A stretch of 64,000 bases of DNA from Xanthomonas sp. XNM01 (GCF_014851915.1 NZ_JACVAP010000001.1:1550001-1614000), one strand, 5' to 3'. Counted from the stretch's first letter, positions 43,501 through 53,296 are shown. Notes: generated from the letters alone by a model not told the origin. Numbers and translations: made by a program.

Positions 43501-43968
43501 TCAGGCGGCCTGCACCTGGCCCTGCTTCAGTTCCTCGGCCGAGGCGTCGCGCACGTCGGCCACTTCCACCGCGAAGTGCAGGGTCTGGCCGGCCAGCGGA
43601 TGGTTGCCATCGATGGTGACCGTGCTCTCGCCGACCTCGACCACCGTCACCAGCAACGGGCCCTGCCCGCCTTCGGCACGGAACTGCATGCCGCGCTCGA
43701 TCGTGTCGATGCCCTGGAACACGGTGCGCGGCACTTCCTGCACCAGGCCGATGTTGCGTGCGCCATAGGCCTGTTCGGGAGCGACATCGACCTTGAACGC
43801 ATCGCCGGCCTTCCTGCCGGCCAGCGCCTGTTCCAGGCCGGGCACGATGTTGCCGGCGCCATGCAGGTACCGCAGCGGCTGGGCCTGCGGCGACTGGTCG
43901 AGGACACGGCCCTCGTCGTCGGTCAGGGTGTAGTGGATGCTGGCGACGCGCGCGTCGGCGATTTCCAT
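43501..43968 (-). CDS. slyD: FKBP-type peptidyl-prolyl isomerase, SlyD-like
   Basis: 155-residue cytosolic prolyl isomerase and chaperone. The FKBP core (VASIHYTLTDDEGRVLDQSP, LHGAGNIVPGLEQAL) is interrupted by the insert-in-flap chaperone domain (residues about 70-125), and the strand HFAVEVADVRDAS closes the fold. The metal-binding histidine-rich C-terminal tail of E. coli SlyD is missing, as in many relatives, so nickel delivery is unlikely. GGAG precedes the ATG. It stands between two leftward genes. Confidence 0.92.
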   Translation of the reverse strand: MEIADARVASIHYTLTDDEGRVLDQSPQAQPLRYLHGAGNIVPGLEQALAGRKAGDAFKVDVAPEQAYGARNIGLVQEVPRTVFQGIDTIERGMQFRAEGGQGPLLVTVVEVGESTVTIDGNHPLAGQTLHFAVEVADVRDASAEELKQGQVQAA

Positions 43969-44196
43969 GGAGGGTCTCCTTGGACTGGGGGAAAGGAAGG
44001 GGATCGATACGGAGAAGCACCGGACGACACACGGTGAGATCGAACAGCGGTATCGAAAAAGCGTGGACCCACCTTACCCAGCGCGGCCGCGACATGCAAA
44101 CGCGATGCTGTCGCGCGCGATTGGTTGTACCCGTGCGCATGCACGCGGAAGACGCGGGAAACACCGGAGAACACGCACGCTCGACGTGCGCCGCGC

Positions 44197-44745
44197 TTAC
44201 CAGATCAGATCGTCCGGCACCACGAAGCGGCTGTAGTAGGCATCGTCCTCGGAGACCGGCTCGGCCGCGGCCGCGGATGTGCGTGCGTGGTCGAGCACGA
44301 TCAGCGTCGCATCGCGCGCTTCGACCTTCTCGGCCACCGCGCGCGGCACCATCGCATAGCCTTCGCCGGCACGCACGATCACCAGCGCGCCCTTGGCCAG
44401 CTGGCGACGCTGCGCGTCGCCGACCAGGATGCTGCGGATCGCAGCGCCATCGGTGAAGCGGTAATCGAGTTCGCCTTCCGCGGCGACCCTGCCCTGCTCG
44501 ACGATCTGGCGCGCCTGGGCGCGCTGTTCGGCCTCGCGCTGCTGCGCGTTGCGCTCCGCCTGCAGGGCGCGGTCGCGCTCGACCCGCTCCTGGCGCAGAC
44601 GTTCGGCGTCGACCGCATCGGCATCCTTCGGCGTCGCCGGCGCCTTGCCCTGGCGCTGCTTGACCTGCTCGCGCGCGACCTGGTCGAGCTTGGACTTCTT
44701 GGCCAGGCCGGCTTTGAGCAGCTGTTCCTGCAGGGCGTTGCGCAT
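44197..44745 (-). CDS. DUF2058 (YaiL-type) cytosolic protein
   Basis: 182-residue protein of the DUF2058 family, annotated by others as nucleoprotein/polynucleotide-associated. It begins with the family's MRNALQEQLLKAGLAKKSKL, has a long charged coiled coil (residues 40-90), and ends in a compact beta-rich domain with DYRFTDGAAIRSI and RFVVPDDLIW. Length matches the family. The biochemical role is unproven; nucleic-acid association is suggested by the name only. It is divergent from the serine hydrolase gene. Confidence 0.9.
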   Translation of the reverse strand: MRNALQEQLLKAGLAKKSKLDQVAREQVKQRQGKAPATPKDADAVDAERLRQERVERDRALQAERNAQQREAEQRAQARQIVEQGRVAAEGELDYRFTDGAAIRSILVGDAQRRQLAKGALVIVRAGEGYAMVPRAVAEKVEARDATLIVLDHARTSAAAAEPVSEDDAYYSRFVVPDDLIW

Positions 44746-44869
44746 GGTGCGGACTTCATCGGATGGGCGACGGCGATTGTAAACCCGCCTGCACCACCAG
44801 CGCCGCAGCGCACGACTTCATGCGCGGGCATGGCGGGGTCTATCCTGCACGCCCCCTCACCTCCAGCGG

Positions 44870-45991
44870 ATGCGCTCCCCGATGCTGCCGATCCCACGCC
44901 TGACCCTGCTCGCCTGCCTGTTCCTGGTCGGCGCCCCCGCGCTGGCGGCCGATTACGTGCCGACACGCCACGACTGGGCGCGGCAGGCGCCGGCGGCGGC
45001 GGGATTCGATCCGGCCCGGCTGGACGCCGCGGTCGCCTGGGCCACGCAGCATGGCGAACAGCAGCCGGCCGACCTGCGCGACGCGCTGCTGCAGTCGTTC
45101 GGCCCGCGCGAGCCGGACTACCGCATCCTCGGGCCGGTCGGCCGCCGCGGCACCGCCAACGGCATGATCCTGCGTGGCGGCCGCATCGTCGCCGAGTGGG
45201 GCGACACCACGCGGCCGGAGATGACCTTCAGCGTGGCCAAGAGCGTGCTGGCCACGACCGCCGGCCTGCTGCACGACGACGGCCTGCTGCCGGACATGCA
45301 GCACCGCGTCGCGGTGGACGTGCCGGGTCCGTTGTTCGACGGGCCGCACAACGGCGCGATCACCTGGGCCCATCTGCTGCAGCAGACCTCGGACTGGAGC
45401 GGCACCCTGTGGGAGGTGCACGACTGGGCCGACCGGCCGGAAGGCGACGACCCGGCCAACCGGCCACTGCACGCGCCGGGCACGCACTACAAGTACAACG
45501 ACGTGCGCGTGAACCTGCTGGCGCTGGCACTGATGGAAGTCCAGCGCGAACCGCTGCCGCAGCTGTTGCGGCGCCGGATCATGGACCCGATCGGCGCGTC
45601 CGCGGCGTGGCGCTGGCAGGGCTACGAGAACTCCTGGGTGACCATCGACGGCCTGCGCATGCAGGCGGTATCCGGCGGCGGCCACTTCGGCGGCGGTCTG
45701 GTGGTCAGCACCCGCGACCTGGCGCGCTTCGGCCTGCTGATGGAGCGCGATGGCGACTGGAACGGCCGACGCCTGCTGTCCAGCGCCTGGATCGACGAGG
45801 CCACCCGCCCCTCGCCGGTCAAGCCCGACTACGGCTACCTGTGGTGGCTCAACACCGGCCGTGCCGCGATCCCGGCGGCGCCGGAGAGCGCGTATTGGGC
45901 GTCGGGCTTCGGCGGCAACCATGTCTACATCGACCGCGAGCACGACCTGGTCATCGTGCTGCGCTGGACGCCCGATCTGCAGGCGTGGTGA
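44870..45991 (+). CDS. Secreted beta-lactamase-family serine hydrolase
   Basis: 373-residue exported penicillin-recognising enzyme (class C beta-lactamase / esterase fold). The signal peptide ends PALAA. The active-site motif is S121-V-A-K124, the YxN equivalent is in HYKYND, and the third motif region reads GGGHFGGG. Such proteins include esterases, D-amino peptidases and beta-lactamase relatives; this is not a typical AmpC. The start is at 44870 or 44882 (MLPIPR), neither with a strong ribosome binding site. Confidence 0.88.
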   Translation: MRSPMLPIPRLTLLACLFLVGAPALAADYVPTRHDWARQAPAAAGFDPARLDAAVAWATQHGEQQPADLRDALLQSFGPREPDYRILGPVGRRGTANGMILRGGRIVAEWGDTTRPEMTFSVAKSVLATTAGLLHDDGLLPDMQHRVAVDVPGPLFDGPHNGAITWAHLLQQTSDWSGTLWEVHDWADRPEGDDPANRPLHAPGTHYKYNDVRVNLLALALMEVQREPLPQLLRRRIMDPIGASAAWRWQGYENSWVTIDGLRMQAVSGGGHFGGGLVVSTRDLARFGLLMERDGDWNGRRLLSSAWIDEATRPSPVKPDYGYLWWLNTGRAAIPAAPESAYWASGFGGNHVYIDREHDLVIVLRWTPDLQAW

Positions 45992-46227
45992 CGCGCGTGC
46001 TCGACGCGCTGGACTGAGACGTCGCGAGCACGCCACGGCACACGCCTGCAACGGCCTCCCGCAGGACGGTGCGGCATCGGCGGCGACGCACGTGTCGCGC
46101 GGCACCGGATGACGGCGCCATCGCCGCGGGCGCGCGCATCGTGCCGTTCCGGCCCGGCATCGGCTCGCCACGCGCCGTTCGCGCCAGGACGGACACACTG
46201 CCGGCGATCCCGTACTGGAGCCGCGTC

Positions 46228-46905
46228 ATGCCCGCCATCGCCCGCTATCTCGTGCCGACGACCGGCCTGCTGCTGGCGCTGTCCGGCGCCGGCTGCCAGC
46301 GCGACGCCCCGCCGGACGCCGCCAGCGGTTCCGCGCCGACGGCCTCCAGCACGCGGGCCCCGCACGCGGATGCGTCGCCACCGCCGCTAACCGTTCCGGC
46401 ACAGGCATCCAGCGCATCCGACGACCGGCGCGATGCCGGTCGCCGCTCGATCTACACCGGGCTGTCCGCCTGCCGCACGCTGGAAACGCAGCGCGACGAA
46501 GGCGGTTATCGCCTGAGCGAATGCGATGGCCCCGCCGGCTTTTCGGTGCGCCTGGTCGAGGCCGACGGCCGCCACAACCTGCTGGTGCGTCGGCCCGGCA
46601 GCGATTTCACGAGCCTGCGCCTGCCGGAGCAGCGCAACGGCGCCTTCAGCGAGATCGCCGGCCGCCTGGAATGGCGTGGCAGCGGCGACGCCGATGCCTT
46701 CGCGCCGGACGTGCTGGTCCTGCGCTATCTGGCCTGGGAGGATCCACAGGCACCGACCCGCGGCACCTCCTACCTGGTGCCGGTGGCACTGGCTGCGACA
46801 CCCTGCGTCGCCGCCTTCGTCGCGCCGGGCCCGCAGCAGAGCGAGCAGGCACGGCGGATCGCCGACGCAACGCCGGCCTGCCTGGATGCCACACAGCGTC
46901 GTTGA
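46228..46905 (+). CDS. Putative lipoprotein of unknown function
   Basis: 225-residue exported protein. A hydrophobic leader ends LLALSGAGC, which resembles but does not fully match a lipobox; the cysteine is followed by a proline/alanine/serine-rich linker (residues about 26-70). The folded part (from YTGLSACRTLE) has beta-strand character and four cysteines that could form two disulfides. No family recognised. Start at 46228 because the leader begins there; the frame extends further upstream. Confidence 0.72.
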   Translation: MPAIARYLVPTTGLLLALSGAGCQRDAPPDAASGSAPTASSTRAPHADASPPPLTVPAQASSASDDRRDAGRRSIYTGLSACRTLETQRDEGGYRLSECDGPAGFSVRLVEADGRHNLLVRRPGSDFTSLRLPEQRNGAFSEIAGRLEWRGSGDADAFAPDVLVLRYLAWEDPQAPTRGTSYLVPVALAATPCVAAFVAPGPQQSEQARRIADATPACLDATQRR

Positions 46906-46987
46906 GCCGACGCCGCACGGGCGCATCGCTGGCCCCGCGCACGGCCGGCATGGAATGATGCGGGCCCCTCCACAGCGCCACCTTCCG

Positions 46988-47611
46988 ATGCTGCGCATTC
47001 TCGGGAAATCGACGTCGATCAATGTCCGCAAGGTGCTGTGGGCCTGCGTGGAACTGGACCTGCCATTCGAGCGCGAGGACTGGGGCAGTGGCGTGCGCGA
47101 TCCGCACGCGCCCGATTTCGTCGCGCTCAACCCCAACGCGATGGTGCCGGTGCTGTGCGACGGCGACTTCGTGCTCTGGGAATCCAACGCCATCCTGCGC
47201 TACCTGGCCAACCGTGCGGACGCCGGGGACCTGTATCCGCAGGCACCGCAGGTGCGTGCCCGTGTCGACCAGTGGCTGGACTGGCAGGCGGCCGAGCTCA
47301 ATCCAGCCTGGAGCTACGCCTTCCAGCACCTGGTGCGACGCTCCGCCGCGCATGGCGACCTCGCGCGGGTCGACGCCTCGCTGCAGGCATGGACCCGCTG
47401 CATGCGGATCCTCGATGCGCACCTGGCACGCAGTGGCGGCCATGTCGCCGGTCCCGGTTTCAGCCTGGCCGACATCGCGCTCGGGCTGTCGGTCAACCGC
47501 TGGTACGAAACGCCGCTGGCACATCCGCCGCTGCCGGCGGTGGCTGCCTATCACGCGCGTCTGATGCTGCGCCCCGGCTTCCGCGAGCACGGCTGCAACG
47601 GCACGCCCTGA
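46988..47611 (+). CDS. Glutathione S-transferase
   Basis: 207-residue cytosolic GST. The N-terminal thioredoxin fold shows STSINVRKVLWACVELDLPF, with the cis-proline region NAMVPVL and the glutathione-contacting WESNAILRYLA (the E-S pair). The C-terminal helical domain includes FSLADIALG, the conserved hydrophobic staple. Substrate class cannot be told. The start at 46988 is the family N-terminus; the frame continues upstream without support. Confidence 0.92.
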   Translation: MLRILGKSTSINVRKVLWACVELDLPFEREDWGSGVRDPHAPDFVALNPNAMVPVLCDGDFVLWESNAILRYLANRADAGDLYPQAPQVRARVDQWLDWQAAELNPAWSYAFQHLVRRSAAHGDLARVDASLQAWTRCMRILDAHLARSGGHVAGPGFSLADIALGLSVNRWYETPLAHPPLPAVAAYHARLMLRPGFREHGCNGTP

Positions 47612-47772
47612 GCGCGCTCGCCCGGGCAACCGACGGCGTCGGCGCATGGCGCCACGCGCCGATGCGCAGCGGAGCGCCCCGGCGACGTCACTGACGGAAC
47701 TGGCGCAGCGATCGGCGGGCACATGCCACCACGGTCCACGCCGCGCGTGCGGACTGGCGGCGATGCCGCCGA

Positions 47773-48858
47773 TCAGGCCCCGGCCTGCGGCTCCGCGGCC
47801 GGGGCCGGTTCGCCGGCGGCATGCAGCTGCAGCGCCGCGGCGAGCCGGCCATGCCGCAGCGCGACCAGCAGCGGCTCGTCGGCGCCGGCGTCGAACGGCT
47901 GGAACGCGGCCAGCGCCTGCCGCGTGCGCTCCGAGATCGCCCAGCCCGAGGAAATGCGCAGCGCCACCGGCGCGGCCCAGGCATCGAGCAGCCCGGCCAC
48001 GACCCCGCCATCCGGCGCCACCGCCACACGCCTGGCGTAGGCGTCGCGCAGCACCTGCACGACCACCACCGAACCGAGCCCGTGCAGCAGCGCCAGCAAC
48101 TGCGCGGCGTGCGGGTCCTCGCCGCTGTCGGCGGCATACCCCGCGGCGGCGGCGGCCGCCAGCAGCGTGTGTTCCCACAACGCCACCGCGCAGCGTCCCA
48201 GCACGCTGCCGTCGTCGTCGATCACCGGCTGCAGCAGCGCAGCCATCACGATCTGGCGCAGGCCGTCGTTGCCCAGCAGCGCCACCGCGCGCTCCAGATT
48301 CTCCATCGGCTCGGGCCGGCGCCGGTACGCCACGCTGTTGGCGACGCGCAGCAGGTTGGCCGCCAGGGCCGGATCCTGGCCGAGGATGCCGGCGATGGAC
48401 TGGGCGGTGGATCGGGGATCGTTGATCGCGCGGGTCAATTGGGGCAGCAGCTGCGGCCGGCGCGGCACATGGCGCGCGTCGGCGTCGAGCCTGGCCAGGG
48501 TGGCGGCGACGCTGGCCGCGATGCCGGCCTGCACGCCTTCGGCCGCCGGCAGGGTCGCCGGATCCGGCGGCATCAGCGCGAACACCCGCAACGGCACCTC
48601 GCGCAGCAGCGCACGCGCCCGCTCGGGCGTCAGCGCCTCGACGCGGCGCGTGGCCTCGCCGCCACCATCGCCGCCGGCCGGCGCGGCGTCATCGCCCTCG
48701 GGCAGCAGCCAGCGGCCGACATCGTAATCGGGCAGCACCGGCGCGATCCGAGGTGAGCGCACCGGTGGCTCAGCGTCGCGCGCGCGCCAGGCGATCAGCA
48801 GCGCCAGGATCGCCACCAGCAGCGCCGCGGCAACGCCAGCGATCCAGAACATCGACAC
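47773..48858 (-). CDS. Membrane-anchored HDOD-domain protein
   Basis: 361-residue protein. One N-terminal membrane helix (about residues 4-25) is followed by a linker and an HDOD domain (residues about 120-320, opening PRRPQLLPQLTRAINDP and with NLLRVANSVAYRRR). HDOD domains are HD-like but usually lack metal ligands and act in signalling, often near c-di-GMP networks. The expected family H/D pairs are degenerate here. No output domain is present. Function inferred only at the level of signalling. Confidence 0.87.
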   Translation of the reverse strand: MSMFWIAGVAAALLVAILALLIAWRARDAEPPVRSPRIAPVLPDYDVGRWLLPEGDDAAPAGGDGGGEATRRVEALTPERARALLREVPLRVFALMPPDPATLPAAEGVQAGIAASVAATLARLDADARHVPRRPQLLPQLTRAINDPRSTAQSIAGILGQDPALAANLLRVANSVAYRRRPEPMENLERAVALLGNDGLRQIVMAALLQPVIDDDGSVLGRCAVALWEHTLLAAAAAAGYAADSGEDPHAAQLLALLHGLGSVVVVQVLRDAYARRVAVAPDGGVVAGLLDAWAAPVALRISSGWAISERTRQALAAFQPFDAGADEPLLVALRHGRLAAALQLHAAGEPAPAAEPQAGA

Positions 48859-48948
48859 CGGTTCGGTTTCCAGCAGGACGTCGGATCCCCCATCCGACCG
48901 GCGATGCGGCCTCCCCGGCGCACCGGCCGCTATTCAAGCACGACGCCC

Positions 48949-48981
48949 CCGGGTCCTGCACCGCTTCAGTGCAGGACCCGG
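48949..48981 (-). terminator. Strong hairpin after dinG
   Basis: CCGGGTCCTGCAC (48949-48961) and GTGCAGGACCCGG (48969-48981) form a perfect 13-bp stem with a 7-base loop, beginning seven bases after the dinG stop. No T-tract follows, but position and strength fit a transcription terminator. Confidence 0.6.
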
Positions 48982-48988
48982 CGCCGCC

Positions 48989-51151
48989 TCAGCCGATCAC
49001 GCGCTCGAACGGCGGCAGCGCGTCGATGATCTTCTGTCCGTAGCGCCGGCTCAGCAGGCGCGAGTCGAGGATGATCACCCGGCCGGTATCGCTGGAGGTG
49101 CGGATCAGGCGGCCGGCGAACTGGGTCAGGGTGCGCAGCGCATGCGGGATCGCGATCAGGGTGAACGGGTTGTGGCCGCGGCTTTCCAGCCACTCGCCCA
49201 GGGTCGCGGTCTGCGGGTCGGTCGGCACCGCGAACGGTACCTGGGTGATGACCACCGTGGTGCAGGCCTCGCCGGGCAGGTCCAGGCCCTCGCCGAAGGA
49301 GTTCAGGCCGAACAGCACCGAGCCCTGCCCGGCACCGGTGCGCTTGAGGTGCTCGGCCACGATCTGGCTCTTGTTGGTGTTGCCCTGCACCAGCACCAGC
49401 TTGCGCTGCGCCTCGGGGAGCAGCTCGGCCACCTTCTCCATCTTCCAGCGCGAGGTGAACAGCACCATGCTGCCCTTGCCCCAGTCCAGCTCCTCGACCA
49501 GGTAGCGGGCGACCTCGCGCGGATGGCCTTCGCGATCGTCCGGCGCCACAGGGAAACGCGGCACCACCAGCTGCGCCTGCCGGCGCAGGTCGAACGGCGA
49601 TTCCAGCGACACCATCTCGGCATGGTCGGGCAGGCCGTTCTCGACCGCGAAGGCCTGGAAATCGCTGCCGCCGGTGAGCGTGGCCGAGGTCATCACCACC
49701 GCGTCCACTTCGTTCCAGATCAGCTTGCGCAGCACCTGCGCGGCCGACACCGGTGAAGCGTGGCAATGCAGGTCGCCATCGCGGTCCACGCCCAGCCAGC
49801 GTGCCATCGGCGGCGCGCCCTCACGATCCTCGCGTCGCCACGCCGACCACAACGCGTGCTGCATCTCCATCGATTCCAGCACCGGGCCGATGCTGCGCAG
49901 CAGGCGCTCGCGCTGCGGGTCGTCCGGCTTGATCTTCGACGCGAGCTGCTGGGTCGCGTGGACCCAGTTGTAGAGGTTGCGGGTGTCGTCGGCCAGCGCT
50001 TCGATCGCCGGCATCCAGTCGTCCGGCAGCCTGCCCAGCGGCGCGCGCCAGGTCGGGTCGCGGTCGTCCGGCGATGGCGTCCACGCCGCCTCCAGGTCGC
50101 TGCGGAAGGCCTTCAATGCCTTGGACAGGCCCGTGGCCAGCTCGATCGCCTCGCTGGCCAGCAGGTTGGCGATGCTGTCCTTGTCGATCGCGCGGTAGGC
50201 CTGCGCGATGAGGGTCTGCATCCGGTTGACCTGGCGCGCGGTGTCGCCCAGCGCCAGCTGCGCCGCACCCTGGTCGATCGCGACGCTGGCGATATGGTGG
50301 CCCTCGTCCAGCACCAGCAGCATCTCGCCCGGCGGCGCCAGCAGCGGCTGGCCGTTCTCGACATCGCCCAGCGACAGCGAGGACAGCAGCAGCGCGTGGT
50401 TGGTCACCACCACCTGCGCGTCGCGCACGTTGGCGCGCGCCTTCATCACCGGGCACTGCGCCGCATGCGAGCAGCGCCGCCCGGCGCAGCCCGAGGCCGG
50501 GGTGGTGATGTGGCCACGCAGCGCAGGGCTGACGATCTCCGGCGCATCGTCCAGGTCGCCGTTCCACATGTGGTCGCTGTAGGCCTCCATCAGGCGGCCG
50601 GCCGCCTCGATCTCGAAGGGCGTCGGCGGCCGCTCGTACAGGCGCTCGCCCTCTTCCGGCGGCGCATCGCCGAACATCCCGGCCTGGCCGGGGCCGGCAT
50701 GCAGTTCCATCGCGTTGCGCGGGCACAGGTAGCGGGTGCGGCCCTTGGCCAACGCGACCTTGGCCTCCAGCCCGGTGGACTTCAGGAACGCCGGGATGTC
50801 GCGCTCGACCAGCTGCGACTGCAGCGCCACCGTGCCGGTGCTGATCACCAGCTTGCGCTTGCTGGCCAGCGCGATCGGCACGCCGGCGCTCAGATAGCCC
50901 AGGCTCTTGCCGACGCCGGTGGGCGCCTGGATCACCGCCACCCCGCCGCTGCTGGCCAGCGCCCGCGAGGCCACGCCGATCATCTGCCGCTGCGCGCGGC
51001 GCGGCATGAAGCCGGGCGTGTTGGCCTGCAGGGTCTGGTAGGTCTGGCGGACGCCGTCCTTCAGCGCCTCGGTGAGCGTGCGCGTGGCGTCGCCGTCCCC
51101 GGCGGACGCGGCTGGCTGTCCGGCGGAGGACGGGCTTGCGGGTTCGATCAT
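48989..51151 (-). CDS. dinG: ATP-dependent DNA helicase DinG
   Basis: 720-residue XPD-like superfamily 2 helicase. Walker A APTGVGKSLGY lies near residue 70. Cysteines in TRYLCPRN, GCAGRRC and HAAQC form the 4Fe-4S cluster site, the DEAH box reads DEGH (LVLDEGHHIAS), and late motifs include QLAGRLIRTSSD-like text (QFAGRLIR). It unwinds DNA and R-loop substrates during repair. The start at 51151 is the conserved N-terminus; the frame runs further upstream. Followed by a strong hairpin. Confidence 0.95.
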   Translation of the reverse strand: MIEPASPSSAGQPAASAGDGDATRTLTEALKDGVRQTYQTLQANTPGFMPRRAQRQMIGVASRALASSGGVAVIQAPTGVGKSLGYLSAGVPIALASKRKLVISTGTVALQSQLVERDIPAFLKSTGLEAKVALAKGRTRYLCPRNAMELHAGPGQAGMFGDAPPEEGERLYERPPTPFEIEAAGRLMEAYSDHMWNGDLDDAPEIVSPALRGHITTPASGCAGRRCSHAAQCPVMKARANVRDAQVVVTNHALLLSSLSLGDVENGQPLLAPPGEMLLVLDEGHHIASVAIDQGAAQLALGDTARQVNRMQTLIAQAYRAIDKDSIANLLASEAIELATGLSKALKAFRSDLEAAWTPSPDDRDPTWRAPLGRLPDDWMPAIEALADDTRNLYNWVHATQQLASKIKPDDPQRERLLRSIGPVLESMEMQHALWSAWRREDREGAPPMARWLGVDRDGDLHCHASPVSAAQVLRKLIWNEVDAVVMTSATLTGGSDFQAFAVENGLPDHAEMVSLESPFDLRRQAQLVVPRFPVAPDDREGHPREVARYLVEELDWGKGSMVLFTSRWKMEKVAELLPEAQRKLVLVQGNTNKSQIVAEHLKRTGAGQGSVLFGLNSFGEGLDLPGEACTTVVITQVPFAVPTDPQTATLGEWLESRGHNPFTLIAIPHALRTLTQFAGRLIRTSSDTGRVIILDSRLLSRRYGQKIIDALPPFERVIG

Positions 51152-51338
51152 CGGCCTATTGTCCGGAAAAGCGCCGGTGGCGGGTACCCGCGCCGGGCAT
51201 CGGCGGATCCGGCTGGCGCGCAGGACCACACAGGCTGGGGCCTCCGCGTCGCAGGACACGCGACGCGGCACTCCCGAGTGTCAGCGCCGCCGACGATGAC
51301 GTGGACGACCCCGCGGCCTGCCCCGGCGGTGGACGGGA

Positions 51339-52241
51339 TCAGGAACGCCGCCCGCCTTCGTCCAGCATCCGCGTGATGTCCGCGTCCTTCTGCTGCCACA
51401 GCCCGTTCATCCACTGCTGGAAGCGGGCACGGAACGCGCGGTCTTCCTGGTAGTTGCCCTCGGCCAGCTCGGCCGGGATCGGATGCTGGCGGACCAGCAC
51501 GCGGATCTCGGGGACGCGGTCGGCCATCAGATCGACCAGCGACGGCCGCCCGCCCGGGTAGGCGATGGTCACGTCCAGGATCGCGTGCAGGCCATCGCCC
51601 ATCGCGTCGATCACGAACGCCACACCGCCGGACTTGGGCTTGAGCAGGTGCCGGTACGGCGAGGACTGGCCGGCCTGCTTGGCCGGGGTGAACCGGGTGC
51701 CCTCGACGAAGTTCATCACCGACACCGGGATCTCACGGAACTTCTCGCAGGCGCGGCGGGTGGCTTCGATGTCGCGCCGGCCCAGTTCGGGATTCTTCGC
51801 GATCTGCTTGCGGGTGTAGCGCCCCATGAACGGGAAATCCAGCGCCCACCAGGCCAAGCCCAGCACCGGCACCCAGAACAGCGACTGTTTCAGGAAGAAA
51901 CGCAGGAACGGCGCACGCCGGTTGAACACCTTCTGCAGCACCAGGATGTCGACCCAGCTCTGGTGGTTGGCCAGCACGAGATAATGTCCGTCGCGCTGCA
52001 GCGTGCCTTCCTGCTCGATGCTGAAACGGGTGCGGGTGAACGCGGCGATCATCGCGCTGTTCACGGCGATCCAGTTTTCCGCCAGCCCGGTCAGGATCCG
52101 GTTGCAGACCATGCGGATCGGCCGGACCGGCATCACCGCCTTGATCACCCCGGCGGTCAGCAATGGCAAGGCGTGCAGCAGCGTGTTGGCGGCGATCAGC
52201 AGCAGGATCGCGCCGATGCGCAGATACAACAGAACGGACAC
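51339..52241 (-). CDS. PlsC-family lysophospholipid acyltransferase
   Basis: 300-residue inner-membrane acyltransferase. An N-terminal hydrophobic segment is followed by the catalytic H93-x4-D98 in NHQSWVD and the substrate motif FVEGTR. The length and layout match YihG-type acyltransferases rather than the shorter canonical PlsC, so it may acylate lysophosphatidic acid or remodel lipids. The GTG at 52241 has AGGGGG upstream and gives the natural N-terminus. Same strand as dinG, 187 bases upstream of it. Confidence 0.9.
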   Translation of the reverse strand: MSVLLYLRIGAILLLIAANTLLHALPLLTAGVIKAVMPVRPIRMVCNRILTGLAENWIAVNSAMIAAFTRTRFSIEQEGTLQRDGHYLVLANHQSWVDILVLQKVFNRRAPFLRFFLKQSLFWVPVLGLAWWALDFPFMGRYTRKQIAKNPELGRRDIEATRRACEKFREIPVSVMNFVEGTRFTPAKQAGQSSPYRHLLKPKSGGVAFVIDAMGDGLHAILDVTIAYPGGRPSLVDLMADRVPEIRVLVRQHPIPAELAEGNYQEDRAFRARFQQWMNGLWQQKDADITRMLDEGGRRS

Positions 52242-52759
52242 CGGACAGCCCCCTGACGGAAAGCGGCACAGCGTAGCAGAGCCGCACCCGGCGCCGCCCG
52301 GGGCCCCCACCGTCCATTGGGCGTAGGCCGGGACGCCGGCCCGCACATTAAATTTTTGTTGCAGGCCATCTCCACGTTCGTGAACGCAGGGTCTTCATGG
52401 CGGCATCCACCTGCACGCGCGTCGGAAAACGCGAACTGGAACACATGCTGTCGACACCGGCCGATGGCAAAGTCGCGCCAGGGGACGACAGCGGCCGTGC
52501 AAACGGATCGCTGCCGTCCTTTTTCATGTCCCCCGCCACGTACGGATGCATGGTCAACCGGACTCCCGCCACCATCGACCGCCTGTCGCCGTCCCTGCCC
52601 TGTCTGCGGGCATCCGGCACGTCATGGCGTCCCGCCGTCGCACCCCCTGCGGATCGCGGGTCCGGTGTTCATCCCTGGCCGCCGGCTTCACGCGCCAGCG
52701 TCCACGCTGCGGCGCTGCGGCGCACCGCCCCCGATCGCTCCACCCCGATGAGGACGTCC
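52242..52759. other. Long intergenic region with an orphan terminator
   Basis: 518 bases between a leftward acyltransferase gene and a rightward lipoprotein gene. An AT-rich patch (about 52347-52360) may hold a promoter. A strong + strand intrinsic terminator lies at 52483-52524 with no + strand gene before it, so a short RNA or an attenuated leader is likely. No convincing open frame. Confidence 0.55.
52483..52524 (+). terminator. Intrinsic terminator with GNRA loop, no protein gene upstream
   Basis: GGACGACAGCG (52483-52493) pairs with CGCTGCCGTCC (52509-52519) with one mismatch. Inside it CCGT and ACGG close a GCAA tetraloop. TTTTT follows immediately (52520-52524). This is a textbook intrinsic terminator reading rightward, 236 bases before the next gene. 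Confidence 0.75.
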
Positions 52760-53296
52760 ATGCACGATCACCGTAGCTTCCGCCTGCATGCGTTGGCAGT
52801 GCCGGCCCTGCTGGCGCTGTCGAGCCTGCTGGCTGCCTGCAAGCCCGCGCCGACCTCCGCCGAGAATGCCGCGGCCGCCCCGCAGCCGGCGGCGGCAACG
52901 CCCGCCACCGCGCCCCCTGCAGGCACCGCGGCCACCGCACCGGCCAGCGACTGCCCGATCACCGACTTCGAAGCGTTCGCGCAGCGGTTCGGTCGCGAGA
53001 TCTCCTTCCAGGAGCTGACCACCGCCGACCCGCTCACGATGGAGCGCTACGACGCGCAGGCCCAGCCCGAGCCCCGCCGCGTGACCGAGCAGGTCGCGCT
53101 GGACGATGTCACCTGGCCGGTCATGCCGGACCTGACCGGGCTGGAAACGTCCGGACGCCGCCATGAGATCGCCCCGATCGCCGACGGCGGCATGCGGATC
53201 AGGATCCACACCCCCGATACCAGCGACCAGCAGACCTACGAGTTCCGCCAGGCGCCGTGCTGGCAGCTGCAGCGCGTCGTCGACGAATCGATCTGA
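52760..53296 (+). CDS. Putative lipoprotein upstream of the effector-like gene
   Basis: 178-residue lipoprotein. The signal peptide ends in a good lipobox, LSSLLAAC, followed by an Ala/Pro-rich linker. The folded part (SDCPITDFEAFAQRFG onward) has two cysteines and a beta-rich end (TYEFRQAPCWQLQRVVD). The ATG at 52760 is chosen because AGGA lies seven bases before it; 52748 is in frame but lacks a site. It is 23 bases from a second lipoprotein gene, and the pair precedes a peptidoglycan hydrolase gene. An immunity-like role is inferred from position only. Confidence 0.78.
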   Translation: MHDHRSFRLHALAVPALLALSSLLAACKPAPTSAENAAAAPQPAAATPATAPPAGTAATAPASDCPITDFEAFAQRFGREISFQELTTADPLTMERYDAQAQPEPRRVTEQVALDDVTWPVMPDLTGLETSGRRHEIAPIADGGMRIRIHTPDTSDQQTYEFRQAPCWQLQRVVDESI

